Below are positions 10,657 to 22,699 of a stretch of 64,000 nt of DNA, one piece after another. This DNA comes from Mactra quadrangularis (Eukaryota; Mollusca; Bivalvia; Venerida; Mactridae). Under the pieces are notes generated by a model. The model was not told the origin of the DNA. It ran no database searches and worked only from the letters and a program-made list of their open reading frames with translations. Both the position numbers and the translations under genes were made by a program. Each line of letters starts with the position of its first letter. Position 1 is the stretch's first letter. The stretch spans positions 36,239,222 to 36,303,221 of the forward strand of contig CM046294.1 in NCBI GenBank assembly GCA_025267735.1. The letters are read 5' to 3'.

Positions 10657-12122
10657 TAGTGATGTTCCGATTATCGCCGACGTCGCCAAAATCGGTTAGA
10701 AAAATTTCAGCGACGATTAATCGATTACGATTTCTGTGGACGGCGACGCGTGGCGGAAAACTAGCCCGTACCAAAGGGAGATAATTCACTTTCGTGTGCG
10801 CGCTATAATGGCGGATTCGGCAGAAAATGTTTTCAATAACAACTTTTCTTCGACGTAACCTACGTGCCCGACGCCCGAGACGAGTGATTTCGCCGACGAG
10901 CGAGCGAAAATCTTAGCCAGTAGCTCGATCGGACGAGTCCTCTTTACGTATCCGAATCATGTTTGTATCCGAAAAAGGTGTACTCGAACGCACTTTTACG
11001 TTAACTTTTATCTGAGATTTTTGCGTAATTACTCTTTTACACATTCATAGTTCCGTTTCGTAATCAAATTAAAGATGAAAAATTTAATGTTGACCAGCAA
11101 ACTCTTTTGTCTTACCGCTTCTAAATGATAAAGCTTAACTTTTGGTCAAGGTCATTTGTCATAAACGAATTTTTCACGGAGCGCGATTTTAGGCTACCAT
11201 TAAAGTAACACTAGCTGCCATAAAGCATAGAGATTGAAAGCTGTTCATTTCACGATGATTTCTCAATAATGATGTTATGGTTGAAATCATACAACGGTAA
11301 TTTGAAGTATTAAAAACGTCAGAGTAAATGTAAAACATTCGTCCCCAATAATTTTCGTACTCGGCACGTTATGGATTTGTTTTCAAATATATTTTTCAAT
11401 GTTTGAAAATGAGCCCATTTAAACGAATTTACAATAATTGTTAGATCAAAATTGAAAATATGTCATTTGATGAAATTGATCAGAACGGATCTTTGGTGGC
11501 TCAGACCCTGAAATATTGGTAGCCTCCTCATTTGTGAATTATGTAATGCCCTATCATTTGATTTCATTATATCATAAATTGCTGGTTACTTTGAACACAA
11601 TTGCATAAAGCTAGAGTAGATAATGTGACTTAAATTATTTTGAATGAATTTTCCCAGAAATATAAAAAACAGATTAGTTATTTTGTTTGATGCCTTAGAT
11701 GTACAAAAATAAAATACACATTGTAAAGGACATTTCTCTGTAAAATGCCTTAGGCTAGTGAATTTCGATTCAACCTAGTGAAAATTGTTACCCGGTAGCC
11801 CAACTAACCATTGACACAAATAAACTTAAAGACATGTAAAATAAAGTTTATTTTGTTTGTATTTTTTCACTCAGATGAGTGAACTGATGCCATATTGTTC
11901 ATATTAAGCTAAGAAGCAAGATAAGAACATTATGAATAATGTATACAACATTTTAATCATTGAAATAGATGTATATTTTGCATGTTTATGTAAGACAATG
12001 ACCAGAATTTAGCTATATAAATTTTGGCATCCAACCGATTATAATCGGAAAGTCAGTCGGTTGAGCCCAACCGATTCCTCCGATTAATCGATTGTGAATT
12101 TTCCAACCGATTGCCATCACTA
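10657..12122 (+). mobile_element. Non-autonomous hAT-like transposon, copy A
   Basis: 1466 bp, ends TAGTGATG...CATCACTA with short inverted repeats, continuing into GATTAATCG-rich subterminal sequence on both sides. TAGNG-type ends and 8-bp target duplications are typical of the hAT superfamily. No transposase frame. Flanked by GCTTGCAG on the left and GAGTTTAA on the right, which do not match each other but match the two flanks of copy B in inverse orientation. Copy B without its LINE is about 1465 bp and closely similar along its length. Confidence 0.85.
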
Positions 12123-12360
12123 GAGTTTAACATAAGCTTTATATGCCCTTTGTGTATTATCGAATCGTTTAAATGATCATTACAGTTATTTATTTAGTTC
12201 GAACTCTTAATTGTGTATTACATTATTATATTATCTATATTATGGTTTCTATTAATCCATTAGTGTTCTAGAGATGGCTTTTATTAATGTATATTTCAAA
12301 CAGATTTAAAAAAAACTGATAAATAATCATTACGAACTTGATAAAAGTGGTAAAATAATA
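12123..12360. repeat. Dispersed repeat, copy 1 (paralogue at 22.7 kb)
   Basis: This sequence aligns with 22747-22965: AGTTTAACATAA, then TATTTAGTTCGAAC(T/A)CTTAATTG, then TTAAAAAAAACT. The 22.7-kb copy also continues to the left into sequence matching the complement of 19495-19560, so it represents the unbroken locus. Family unknown. Confidence 0.7.
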
Positions 12361-13648
12361 TCCATACAAGTGATTTGATATGTTGCCGCTTTTGCTTTCA
12401 ATTTTATTTTTTTGCTCTCTGATATCATTTATATTGTTACGTACATTGCAAAACATTAATAATGCAACTAGACCAATTACTAAGGCCTAAAATAGAAATG
12501 GAGTGACTGCACAGTATGTCTGATAGAAAAGTGCGATATATCAAAGAAATTAAGTGCATGTATACATATAATTGATTAAAAATACAAACTTAAAACCTAT
12601 ACGTAAATCATTTAGAATTTAATTGTCATCCCTTTACCTGAACGGTCTTAAATGCGACAATTTTCATATAACATGTGCTTGATAAGTAGTATACACACTT
12701 GTATGTCCACAAATGAAAATCATGAACATCAAAATATGCCATTTGATTTGGCAATCAATACTTTTCTGACAATTTTATTACTGACAATTTCTGACAATTA
12801 TATTTATAATTAATACTTAAATTGTACTATAAATAATACAATATGTTACGGTAACATATATTTCACATTCTAAATGATCTCTATTAAGTAAGAGTTATAC
12901 TTTAGGAACTTGTATGTTCTATTAATAAATCTCAAATATCATATGAATAGTTTTTATGAACGAGCCATTATTGTAAAAGCCTTATAGAAAAATGGTAATT
13001 TGTTTGTAATTTGGTTACGGCATTTAACCTGATTTTCTTCTAAAACATACCAACATTTCGTCTGAAGGCATTGCAGAATGATCATTTGTACGTGAAACAT
13101 TCTCTCAGATGATTTCTATCGGTTTGCATAATCAAAAACACTTTAACGTAAATTACGGCGTACATTTTCTATATACTGAAACAAAATTGCACTTATTACA
13201 TGCACTTTTGATTTTGGTAGTAAAAATGATTTGTTTGAGATCAATTTTATCAACAGAGCAAAACTTATGTGGCATAAAATGAGAATGATAAAATTCAGTT
13301 ACGGTATTTCATATGCTATAACTTTAAGACAACTTGAATAATAGATGCAAAACTCATTGGAAAATGTTTACATTGATATTTTGTATTCAAAAACATGGTT
13401 ATTAGTTAACTTTGTCATAAGAGTAAGCACTTATAAAAAATGATCAACCCCAATTTAGTACATTTTACACTGTAACGTAAATGAAAGCTGATATATCATG
13501 GGTATAAGCACCAAATTTAATATGATTTGTGCAAATATGTTGTAAATGCATTCAAAATAAAATATCATTAATCAAAAATGTGATTTGATGTAAGTAACAG
13601 CTGAAAAAGTATGCACGAATTTTAGAGTGCACTTTGGTTTTTTAGTAA

Positions 13649-13812
13649 CGTACATCTTTGAGCTCAGATTGTGGGAAAACGCCTACCTCGCCAGTTTTAA
13701 GAAATGCATTTTCAAATTCCTCAGACAAAACTACATTAGAATCACTCATCAAACTATTTGGGCGCGATACCGCACCTAAAACCCTGCGAGCTCTCGGACT
13801 GACAGTTCTATT
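13649..13812 (-). CDS. Candidate isolated exon, product unknown
   Basis: A patch richer in G+C than its surroundings. On the - strand an AG acceptor precedes TVSPRARRVLGAVSRPNSL and the frame runs to QSELKD before a GTACGT donor. The + strand is also open over much of the same bases (SDCGKTPTSPVLRNAF), so the strand is uncertain. No family recognised. It lies in the inverted segment; on the - strand it would oppose the DUF3504 fragment there. Confidence 0.3.
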
Positions 13813-14105
13813 ACAATGTAACAATATAATTTATATACATAATTTCACATACAGCACAGAAGTCATTGTTTGGTCCTTGAAACTTGTAACTATAATATTA
13901 GATCTGTATCTAAAGCAGACTTTGATCTAAACATGTCAATAATAGGAAGGGCCTAAACAAAATTTCTTTGTTGAATGTTTTCAATATAAATATGTCCTAG
14001 CATTTTACACCAATAATCAATGCATTGATTTTATTGTAACCTATTTCTCAAATTATGTAAACAATTTTTATTTCATGCCACATTTAAAAGTGTCTTATTT
14101 TTCAG

Positions 14106-14241
14106 ACAAAATCAGCCACAGGCTTATGCCATTCATGATGATCTACTTAGAGATCCAGTGTCACTGTACAACAAATATATGGAAATGAGACCTCTTTCAA
14201 TGCTACATGATGAAGCACCTTTTTTTCTAAGTACTGCAAGC
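14106..14241 (+). CDS. First half of the split DUF3504 exon
   Basis: After a strong acceptor (TTATTTTTCAG) the + strand reads QNQPQAYAIHDDLLRDPVSL, then YNKYMEMRPLSML and APFFLSTAS, and stops abruptly at the hAT copy B at 14242. The DPVSLYNKY..RP...FFL pattern is the conserved DUF3504 segment that normally precedes WFKSQPxGxNK. That motif is found on the opposite strand at 10648-10533. The last 8 bases, CTGCAAGC, are the target duplication. In this position the fragment cannot be spliced to its original downstream exon. Confidence 0.85.
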
Positions 14242-14891
14242 TAGTGATGGCAATCGGTTGGAAAATTCACAATCGATTAATCGGAGGAATCGGTTGGGCT
14301 CAACCGACTGACTTTCCGATTATAATCGGTTGGATGCCAAAATTTATATAGCTACATTCTGGTCATTGTCTTACATAAACATGCAAAATATACATCTAAT
14401 TCAATGATTTAAATGTTGTATACATTATTCATTATTTTCTTATCTTGCTTCTTAGCTTAATATGAACAATATGGCACCAGTTCACTCATCTGAGTAAAAA
14501 AAAAAAAAAACAAATAAACTTTATTTAACATGTCTTTAAGTTTATTTGTGTCAATGGTTAGTTGGGCTACCGGGTAGCAATTTTCACTAGGTTGAATCGA
14601 AATTCACTAGCCTAAGGCATTTTACAGAGAAATGTCCTTTACAATGTGTATTTTATTTTTGTACATCTAAGGCATCAAACAGAATAATTAATCTGTTTTT
14701 TATATTTCTGGGAAAATTCATTCAAAATAATTTAAGTCACATTATCTACTCTAGCTTTATGCAATTGTGTTCAAAGTAACCAGCAATTTATGATATAATG
14801 AAATCAAATGATAGGGCATTACATAATTCACAAATGAGGAGGCTACCAATATTTCAGGGTCTGAGCCACCAAAGATCCGTTCTGATCAATT

Positions 14892-17800
14892 GAACAGAAC
14901 AGAACAGAACATATTCTTTATTATATTAAGCACAGGTTACATTATATAGAGTAACAGCATGTGTGATAATTGGTAATGGTTAACAGAATACAATATTGAT
15001 ATAGATTTATAGAGTTACGGGGAATTAAAATGTATAGAGTATAGAGTAGGTATATAAATATAAATATGACTATTATGTATAATGAAAGTCAATTCATTTT
15101 TAAGTTCAAAAACAATAGGATAAACAATGTAATAAATGAATGGAAACTAAGTTTTAACTTTTAAATTTATGAAAATATTGGATGTGTAATTACGTATTGT
15201 ACAAATTTGCTAAGGTTTATAAGCGTGGCTTCTTCTTTAACATTCATTAGCGCTTCAAAGTTTCTCAAACTAGGATAGTTATAAAAATTGGGAGGAATTA
15301 ATTTTTGTCTGGAGGGTCCAAAAAAAGTACATTCTAATAAATAATGTTTTTCGTTACCAATGGAATTTAAATCACATAAATGACAGCGTCTGTCCTCGTA
15401 TCGTACGTAAGGTCGCGTCCATCGTCCTGTCTCTACGGGAAGTCGGTGGTTGCCTGTTCTAAAATGAAATAGGCTAATTCTATGTGTATGATTTAAAATA
15501 GTAAGGTAGTTTTCAAAATGTGTATTTTCTTTAAAAGAATGATAGTTATATCCCTTTGATGATGTAGTTAAACTAGATTCCCAGGATTGTTTAAATTGGT
15601 CATTTAGCGTACATTTAACAAGTGTGTGAATAGGTTTTAAATTCATGTTAAATTGGCTTAACCATACATAAGTGTTCCCGGTAGTATCTAATATATTTTT
15701 AATATAATTTAGCCACTTAAATGAGCTATGAGATTGTAACATGTATTTATAACATAAATGTGCTATTTTTGATTTATTTTCAATTACAATGTTACTCCAG
15801 AACTTAATCATTCTAGTTTTAATAGTAATATCAACTGGGTGTCGACCTAGCTCCGCGTAGAGCATATATTTCGGCGTGCTTTTGCGAGATTTGGTTATAG
15901 TTCTAAGAAAATTACAATGAAATGTTTCAATTAAATCCAAATTATTAAACCCCCAGATTTCGCACCCGAATGTGAGTATAGGTAATATTGTACAGTCAAA
16001 TAACTTAAGTTGAAGATCTATAGGTAAATGTAGGTTTTGTATTCGTGCACGGAATGCAAAAAGGGCTTTACTTGCCTGTATTATTAGTTGTTTTATATGG
16101 TTTAGGAAGCTGCCGGTTGAAGAAAAGACTACCCCCAGGTATTTGTAAGTTTTGACAATTTCAATGGGTCTTTTGTTAATTTCAAAAGAGTATTTATCAA
16201 TTTTATTTGTGCCAAAGATTATTAACTTTGTTTTGGAGAAATTAACATTTAGTTTCCATTGGTTACAATACGTGTTAAAATCGTTGAGTAAATTTTAAAA
16301 GTCTATCTCATTGTCACTTAGGACTATTGTATCGTCTGCGTATAGGAGAACAAGTATTTTGAGAAATAGATTACTACCGTTATCGTCGATATTTAATCCT
16401 ATACCATTATTTTGAGTCGAGAGATATTCACTTAAGTCGTTGAGATATATCGAGAATAATATGGGAGACAAATTTTCTCCTTGTCGAACCCCACAATAAC
16501 TATTAAAGAAAGAAGAAGTATTTCCATTATTAGAGACACATGTTTTAATATCGGAGTACACACTTGTAATAACTTGAAAAACTTTACCGCGTATACCTAA
16601 TTTGAACAACTTGCTCCAGAGCCCTGACCTCCATACAGAATCGAACGCCGCTGTGAAATCAATAAAACAACAGAACAATTTATTTTTACTAGCCCGGATC
16701 TTTTCAATAAGGAAATTTAAAGTAAATATATGATCACATGTCGAATATCCGGTTCTAAACCCGGCTTGATTTTCGTTTAATAAATTATTATCATTGAGAA
16801 ATTTATTTATTCTATCGTTGATGATGGATGTAAAAATTTTCCCTAAACAACTAAGAATCGTTATCGGTCTGTAACCACCGGGGTCAAGGGTCGAGCCTTT
16901 ATTCTTAAAAATTGGTTTGATAGTACCGATAAGCCAGTTGTCTGGTAAGATGCCAGTGTCCATTATTGTATTAAACAGTTCACAATAGATAGGTAACATG
17001 AAAGGTTTCGTACAGTTTAGATATTCATTGGATATATTATCAAAATTTGACGAAGATTTGCCATTTGCACACTTTTTGATCATTCGATCTATTTCGGTAA
17101 TTGTGATAGCATCATTCAGTGATTGTGTACTTTCAATGGTAGGTATGAATGAGTCATCAAATTGTTCATGAAAAGGTTCGTGTTGTGTGTTATTGATGTT
17201 TGTAAAGTGCTGAAAGAAGGATTCTATATCTGGTTGTTGTTGTTGTGTACCTTGTTTTTTTATACTATTTAAAACTTTCCAATAGTCTTTTGGTTTAGAC
17301 AAATTCAAATGACGTAGACGTTTTTCTCGTGAAAGGGCATGTCGTTTGATGAATGAATTCATGGTTTGTTTATACGATTTACTAGCCAAGTTTAAATTAC
17401 GTTTGTTTTGACTAGTTTTACTATTACGATATTTTCTACGTGCTTTATTATACACATTTCTAGCTGTTCTACAACGAGGCCCGAACCAAGGTTTATTGTG
17501 TCTTGAATTCTGTGATTTGTTATTTGGATACTTATGCGTTGGAAACGTGATGTCGGCTGATTTTGAAAAAAGGAAAGAAATTTTATCAGTTATTGTATTT
17601 AATTGGATTTTAATATCTGAGTTACGGTCAATCGGCAAGGATGTTTGGATGTCATTAACTATAGATTCGTCGATATTATTGGAAAATTCACATTTTTTAG
17701 ACTCTACCCAGCGTTGAGTTGAATTTGTGTTTCTTATTACAGATTAATCATTTTTTGGACTATGTAATGTGAGATCTAATGATAGGAGACAATGGCCGTC

Positions 17801-18671
17801 AGAAAGTAAACTGTCTGTTTCAATAATATTGAAACTATGTATGTATTGAAGAACATTGATTGTCGAGATTGAGTAATCTATAACAGATACATTTCTAAAT
17901 GTACATGTGCCAATGTTACGGTCTGACCCTAACCGACCGTTATGTATCAGAAGATTATTTATTTTGCATATATTGAGGAGACGAGTGCCAAGTCGATTAT
18001 GTTTATTACATTTGGAGGATCTTACAAGTGGCACATTAAAGCGTTCTAAATCTTCAGTATGGTCCGAACTGTTTAATGTATTATCATCAAGGTTTAAGTG
18101 TTGTGTTAGAAAATTGTCCGAGTCAGTATAGTCAGGTAAGTTAGAAGTATGTGCATTTGCGTCACCCATAATTAATACATTACAATAATCAATACATTTA
18201 CTAGTGATCTCATTTTCAAAAATAAACAACTCATCTTCATTTAAAAATTTAGCACCGATAACAATGTCAATTGAATTTAGACACCTTAGCTTCAGCCAGT
18301 ATACGTATTCCGAGCTTGAAGATAAAATTTCGGTATAATCATTGATAGACTTGTGTACAAAAAACCCTATACCACCAGACTTACGTTTATAATTAGCGGT
18401 TCTCGGCTTAGAATAGAATGTATAATTAGGTACATCAATAATATCATATATATCTAATTTAGTTTCAGCAACACATAATATAGAAAATTGGTTAATCATA
18501 GCGATAAATTCTGGATAATTCAAACGTGGTTCTAGACCGCAGACATTGAGACAACCAATTTTAAGATTGCAGGAATCAATTTGTAGGGAGCCAATATTAT
18601 TGTCACAATTATTATTTTCATGGTCATGAAAGTGAGAGCCATGTTCACAATTATCATATCTAGATGTACAA
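14892..18671 (-). mobile_element. 5'-truncated LINE (APE-type non-LTR retrotransposon)
   Basis: Inserted into hAT copy B on the - strand. The 3' end is a short tandem tail of GTTCT units (14892-14912 on the + strand: GAACA repeats) rather than poly(A). The 5' end starts directly at the endonuclease region, so ORF1 and the 5' UTR are absent. Comparison with copy A shows about 2 bp of target lost and no target duplication. Endonuclease plus reverse transcriptase plus a C-terminal CCHC-like motif suggests the Jockey/CR1 group; the exact clade is not determined. Confidence 0.85.
15167..18671 (-). pseudogene. LINE ORF2 (endonuclease-reverse transcriptase), two stops
   Basis: One continuous frame of about 1,170 codons, broken only by two TAA codons at 17744-17746 and 16295-16297; I checked that the frame is the same before and after each. 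Order: apurinic endonuclease-like domain (KIGCLNVCGL, VAETKLD, SGGIGFFVH, MGDANAH), linker, reverse transcriptase (GGYRPITILSCLGKI, CCFIDFTAAFDSVW, GVRQGENLSP, LLYADDTIVLS), thumb region (YKYLGVVFSSTGSF) and a C-terminal C-x2-C-x9-H-x4-C. The catalytic YADD is intact. Both stops are one change from a Gln codon, so the copy is young but dead. Confidence 0.9.
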
Positions 18672-19494
18672 ATCAAATGACATATTTTCAATTTTGATCT
18701 AACAATTATTGTAAATTCGTTTAAATGGGCTCATTTTCAAACATTGAAAAAAAATTTTGAAAAAAAAATCCATAACGTGCCGAGTACGAAAATTATTGGG
18801 GACGAATGTTTTACATTTACTCTGACGTTTTTAATACTTCAAATTACCGTTGTATGATTTCAACCATAACATCATTATTGAGAAATCATCGTGAAATGAA
18901 CAGCTTTCAATCTCTATGCTTTATGGCAGCTAGTGTTACTTTAATGGTAGCCTAAAATCGCGCTCCGTGAAAAATTCGTTTATGACAAATGACCTTGACC
19001 AAAAGTTAAGCTTTATCATTTAGAAGCGGTAAGACAAAAGAGTTTGCTGGTCAACATTAATTTTTTCATCTTTAATTTGATTACGAAACGGAACTATGAA
19101 TGTGTAAAAGAGTAATTACGCAAAAATCTCAGATAAAAGTTAACGTAAAAGTGCGTTCGAGTACACCTTTTTCGGATACAAACATGATTCGGATACGTAA
19201 AGAGGACTCGCCCGATCGAGCTACTAGCTAAGATTTTCGCTCGCTCGTCGGCGAAATCACTCGTCTCGGGCGTCGGGCACGTAGGTTACGTCGAAGAAAA
19301 GTTGTTATGAACACATTTTCTGCCGAATCCGCCATTATAGCGCGCACACGAAAGTGAATTATCTCCCTTTGGTACGGGCTAGTTTTCCGCCACGCGTCGC
19401 CGTCCACAGAAATCGTAATCGATTAATCGTCGCTGAAATTTTTCTAACCGATTTTGGCGACGTCGGCGATAATCGGAACATCACTATTAAACTC

Positions 19495-19832
19495 AGTGAT
19501 ATGCATTGACGAAACATATAACCTTAGACCTTTTGTTATGTCATATTTTCTCCTTTGACACATCTTCTATTTTAATTTATCTTTCAGGTATATTAAGTTA
19601 TTTATCAAGGTATGAATTGACTTTGTTAAAGTATTCAAACTAAACAAGTTTTGAAAACTGCGTTAAAAGTGACTTATCTTAGTTGATTTTAGTAATCCAA
19701 TATTTTTTTCAAGTAATATTGACGTGTTTATCATAAAAAAGTTTGAAAAATGTAGAGTTAACATGTATCTTTTGTTTTACATCATATGTATATTAATGAT
19801 TATACTGAACATTATATATATTAAGACTTCGA
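19495..19832. other. Right flank of the rearrangement, no gene recognised
   Basis: The first ~65 bp, read in complement, match the sequence just left of 22747 (GTCAATGCATATCACTGAG versus GTTAATGCATATCACTAAG), so this is the displaced left part of the dispersed repeat. Nothing coding is seen. Confidence 0.6.
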
Positions 19833-20810
19833 GGGCCGATTGCATAAATCAAGTTTTATTTAGTCTAGTTTAAGCCCTAGTCCGAGGCTTACTAGCCATG
19901 AGTTTATCTCTCAATTGCATAATTCAGGTTTAATTTTGTTTTAGCTAGCCTAAGACTAGCTATCCGGGGGATTACAAAACTTGAGCTTTGTAATCTTTTG
20001 GTACTTAGTCCTCAGGTCGGATCAACTATAATTGAAGTTTTCTTTCGTTGCACCGAAAAAATACCACTTAATCATGAGAATTTCGTGCTTGGACATTGAT
20101 TATTTTGTATAAAATTTAAATCGGTCGATTAACAGTGTTATTTTCAAATACATGCAAAAATAAATTTAATGTAAACATTATTGAAATAAAAATATTATCA
20201 TTTATGTGCAACTGATTTTCTTTCTATGATTGTCTTGAAAGGGCAAGCGAAAAAAAACAAAGGGTAGTATAGCAAGATAAATGACTTTATAATCTGTATT
20301 TTAATGATATTTTCTGTATAAAAACCACACATAATTGATACATCTGTTAATTAATAAATGAATTGAATGATGTTATGCTCAGCTTACTTGCACATTCAGA
20401 GAGCTCATATACAGATACATTTTTAAGGTACCTCACTTGAAGGCTGAATGAAACTACTTTTAAGATGTTAACATTTAGTAAGATATTGAAACTGCAAAAC
20501 ATGGCATCACACGCGCATGCGCATATGTAACGCATGTCAAATTTTTGCCAGTTTTGAATTGATAAAATATCAGATCAAATGCATTAGCATAATTGTATTA
20601 CCCTGAAAAGGTGTACCTGTGTTGAAGCTGAGTAATTAAACAACATTATAAGGTTTTCAAATATGTTGAGTTGCAATTAGTTTTATAGCAAGTTGCACGT
20701 TTGTCGATCGACCCTCAAACAACTAAGATTAATCATATTCGAGTTTGCTTTCTGTTTCCCCCGTTCTGAGCTAGCTGTAAAAATATTTAGCTCAAAGAAA
20801 TAACGAGGTT

Positions 20811-20890
20811 TTCGTTGGGATTCGAATAAATGCCGGACTGGCGGTCCAATGATTTCCAGTCCAACGTAGTAACCACTCGGCCATGATTGT
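20811..20890 (-). repeat. tRNA-like sequence (Ser-type), probably SINE-derived
   Basis: The - strand has GGCCGAGTGGTTA (A box) and ATTCGAATCCC (B-box-like), with a long variable region as in class II tRNAs. The acceptor ends do not pair well, so a functional tRNA is unlikely. Confidence 0.4.
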
Positions 20891-21049
20891 TTAGTTGGCT
20901 GAGCATGTTTATGAAAAAAAAATTTAACCGCACTTTTCCCCATTTTTTCGTAAAAATTCATCAAAAGCTCTTGTTTGAACGCAAATTTAATCATACAAAT
21001 GTATATACTTCATCGATATTACATCGATAGTATTACAAGTTTACCCCGA

Positions 21050-21125
21050 TGTGTGACTGTAGCTAATCAGCTATGACGGTAGACTTGTATCATCGGTCTT
21101 GGTTCGAATCTTGTTCCGAAGCCAT
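21050..21125 (+). repeat. tRNA-like sequence
   Basis: Contains TAGCTAATCAGCTATGACGG and the B box GGTTCGAATCT. The acceptor stem is not evident. Probably a tRNA-derived SINE head or pseudogene. Confidence 0.35.
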
Positions 21126-21545
21126 TTCTTTGTTTCTATGCACAAAAACTTTATTCTTATTGCTTAGTACCGGAGAAGGAATCTTGCATAAAAGTGATAA
21201 ATATTAGTTGTAAGAACTTTTTACACACAAAGGTTAAATTTCTCAAATACGAGTTGCACATTATATTGAAATTTATTCGTTGCAATATGTGGGCAGTCAT
21301 TTTTTCAACTCACAAAACTTATATATTTTCTAAAACTCAGCCTTAAACTACCCCCATCGCAGGTTTAATTTTAATGATGTATTAGACTAAATATAAACTC
21401 TGGTTTTGCCTAAACTGTATTTATGCAATCCAACCAGGCTTTTGCTTAGTCTGAGACTAATTAAACTACATTTATGCAATGGACAGGGTTTAAACTCTGG
21501 TTTAAACTTGAGGTTATCTTTAGACTAGAATTATGCAATCGGGCC

Positions 21546-22699
21546 AAATAGTTTAAGTTTATTTTACTAAAGTATTGCCAGGGAGAATATAAACTATATT
21601 TTAAAAAAGTAAGAACAAGTTTTTTTTTCTGAAAACCTACTGAAATAAACATGAATATAATCAGTTTTGATAAGACAGATTGGTCTTTACGCATTTACTT
21701 GTGTGAAGTTTACAATAATGCAGTTTTCATGCGCTATGGGTAGTATGTCATACACATAAAATATAAGAACATAAAAATGAAGAATTAATTAAGTCCGATG
21801 TTCGACTAGGCAAAACAATGTGTACACTTAACACTTATTCGAAAGTGTGAAATAGTAATATACATTTCTTGGTTTCATCGAGTGCTAATTCGTAACCTAC
21901 GTTACAAAACAAAAATTATGACTGGTCAATCGTTTGATATATTTCACCAGAATGCTATAAAATGCGCATACATGTAAATGGTATATAAAAAGTAGCTTTA
22001 TGTTTAATAAAAAAACTCGTTGATTTGTTATTTGACTTGATTTTGGTATTTGAATTTCCCGGGGAGCAAATATTTAAAACATAAGCGATAACGTGCGATA
22101 CTCATTAATTTGTCTATTGGCAATGGAGATTGGAATATTTTCTAATTCATTCGCATGATATAAATGCATTCTCTCTAACTGCGTAACAATTACAACAATG
22201 AACACTTGCTTCAACAATTATTATCCGAATGTTTAAGTATTAGACAGCTAGAAATTTAATAGTTTTGTAAACCGATACAATTAACGTGTTTAAATAAAAT
22301 ATAGTGGGGCTTCATTAGTACCTATGAACAATACTATTTTAACAAATTACCAAGTGTTTAACTGCATTTGAAGCTTTGGAAATACGTCATTAAACGTCTT
22401 TGAAATAAGTCGTATGTGTTATTCTTTCCTGAATTTTTCCATGTAAACTTCATATTCAACGTGAAATGTACGTGACAAATGAATAAACATATGATGATAT
22501 TTAATAAGCTTGATTAAAAACAATTAAACTGAAATACGTTCACATGTCACACAAACAAGTGTGTACAAATTAAAACCGGAAATACAGCACAACCCATTTC
22601 CATTCTTGTTTTATTTGAATATTTTACCAATGTCAACCTCAATGAAAATACGTCTTAGATAAATTGAGATGAAAATGAATCATAAGAGATGATATGATG
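21546..22699. other. No gene recognised
   Basis: AT-rich spacer with no exon-like sequence or repeat that I can delimit. Confidence 0.45.

Larger units (their letters stand above)
12123..14241. other. Segment inverted between two hAT copies
   Basis: The segment between the copies begins with GAGTTTAA (12123-12130) and ends with CTGCAAGC (14234-14241). The outer flanks are GCTTGCAG (10649-10656) and TTAAACTC (19487-19494). Inverting this segment in silico gives each copy a matching 8-bp duplication and rejoins the DUF3504 exon. Its content is otherwise AT-rich; the coding-like parts are 13649-13812 and 14106-14241. Confidence 0.8.
14242..19486 (-). mobile_element. hAT-like transposon, copy B, carrying a LINE
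   Basis: Opposite orientation to copy A. Starts TAGTGATGGCAATCGG and ends ATAATCGGAACATCACTA. Interrupted at 14892-18671 by a LINE; the remaining 1465 bp match copy A nearly base for base by eye. Flanks CTGCAAGC (left) and TTAAACTC (right) pair with those of copy A, not with each other. Confidence 0.85.
19833..21545. mobile_element. TIR element with GATTGCATAA-type ends
   Basis: Left end GGGCCGATTGCATAA and right end TTATGCAATCGGGCC are inverted repeats. The motif TTGCATAA or its complement recurs inside near both ends (about 19914, 21419, 21471 and 21529), mixed with TTTAGTCTAGTTTAAG-like strings. Such subterminal repeats are common binding sites for transposases. 1.7 kb, no transposase frame. 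Contains two tRNA-like sequences. Confidence 0.6.

Noticed and set aside
17496..18131. + strand open frames over the LINE
   Set aside because: Shadows of the - strand ORF2.
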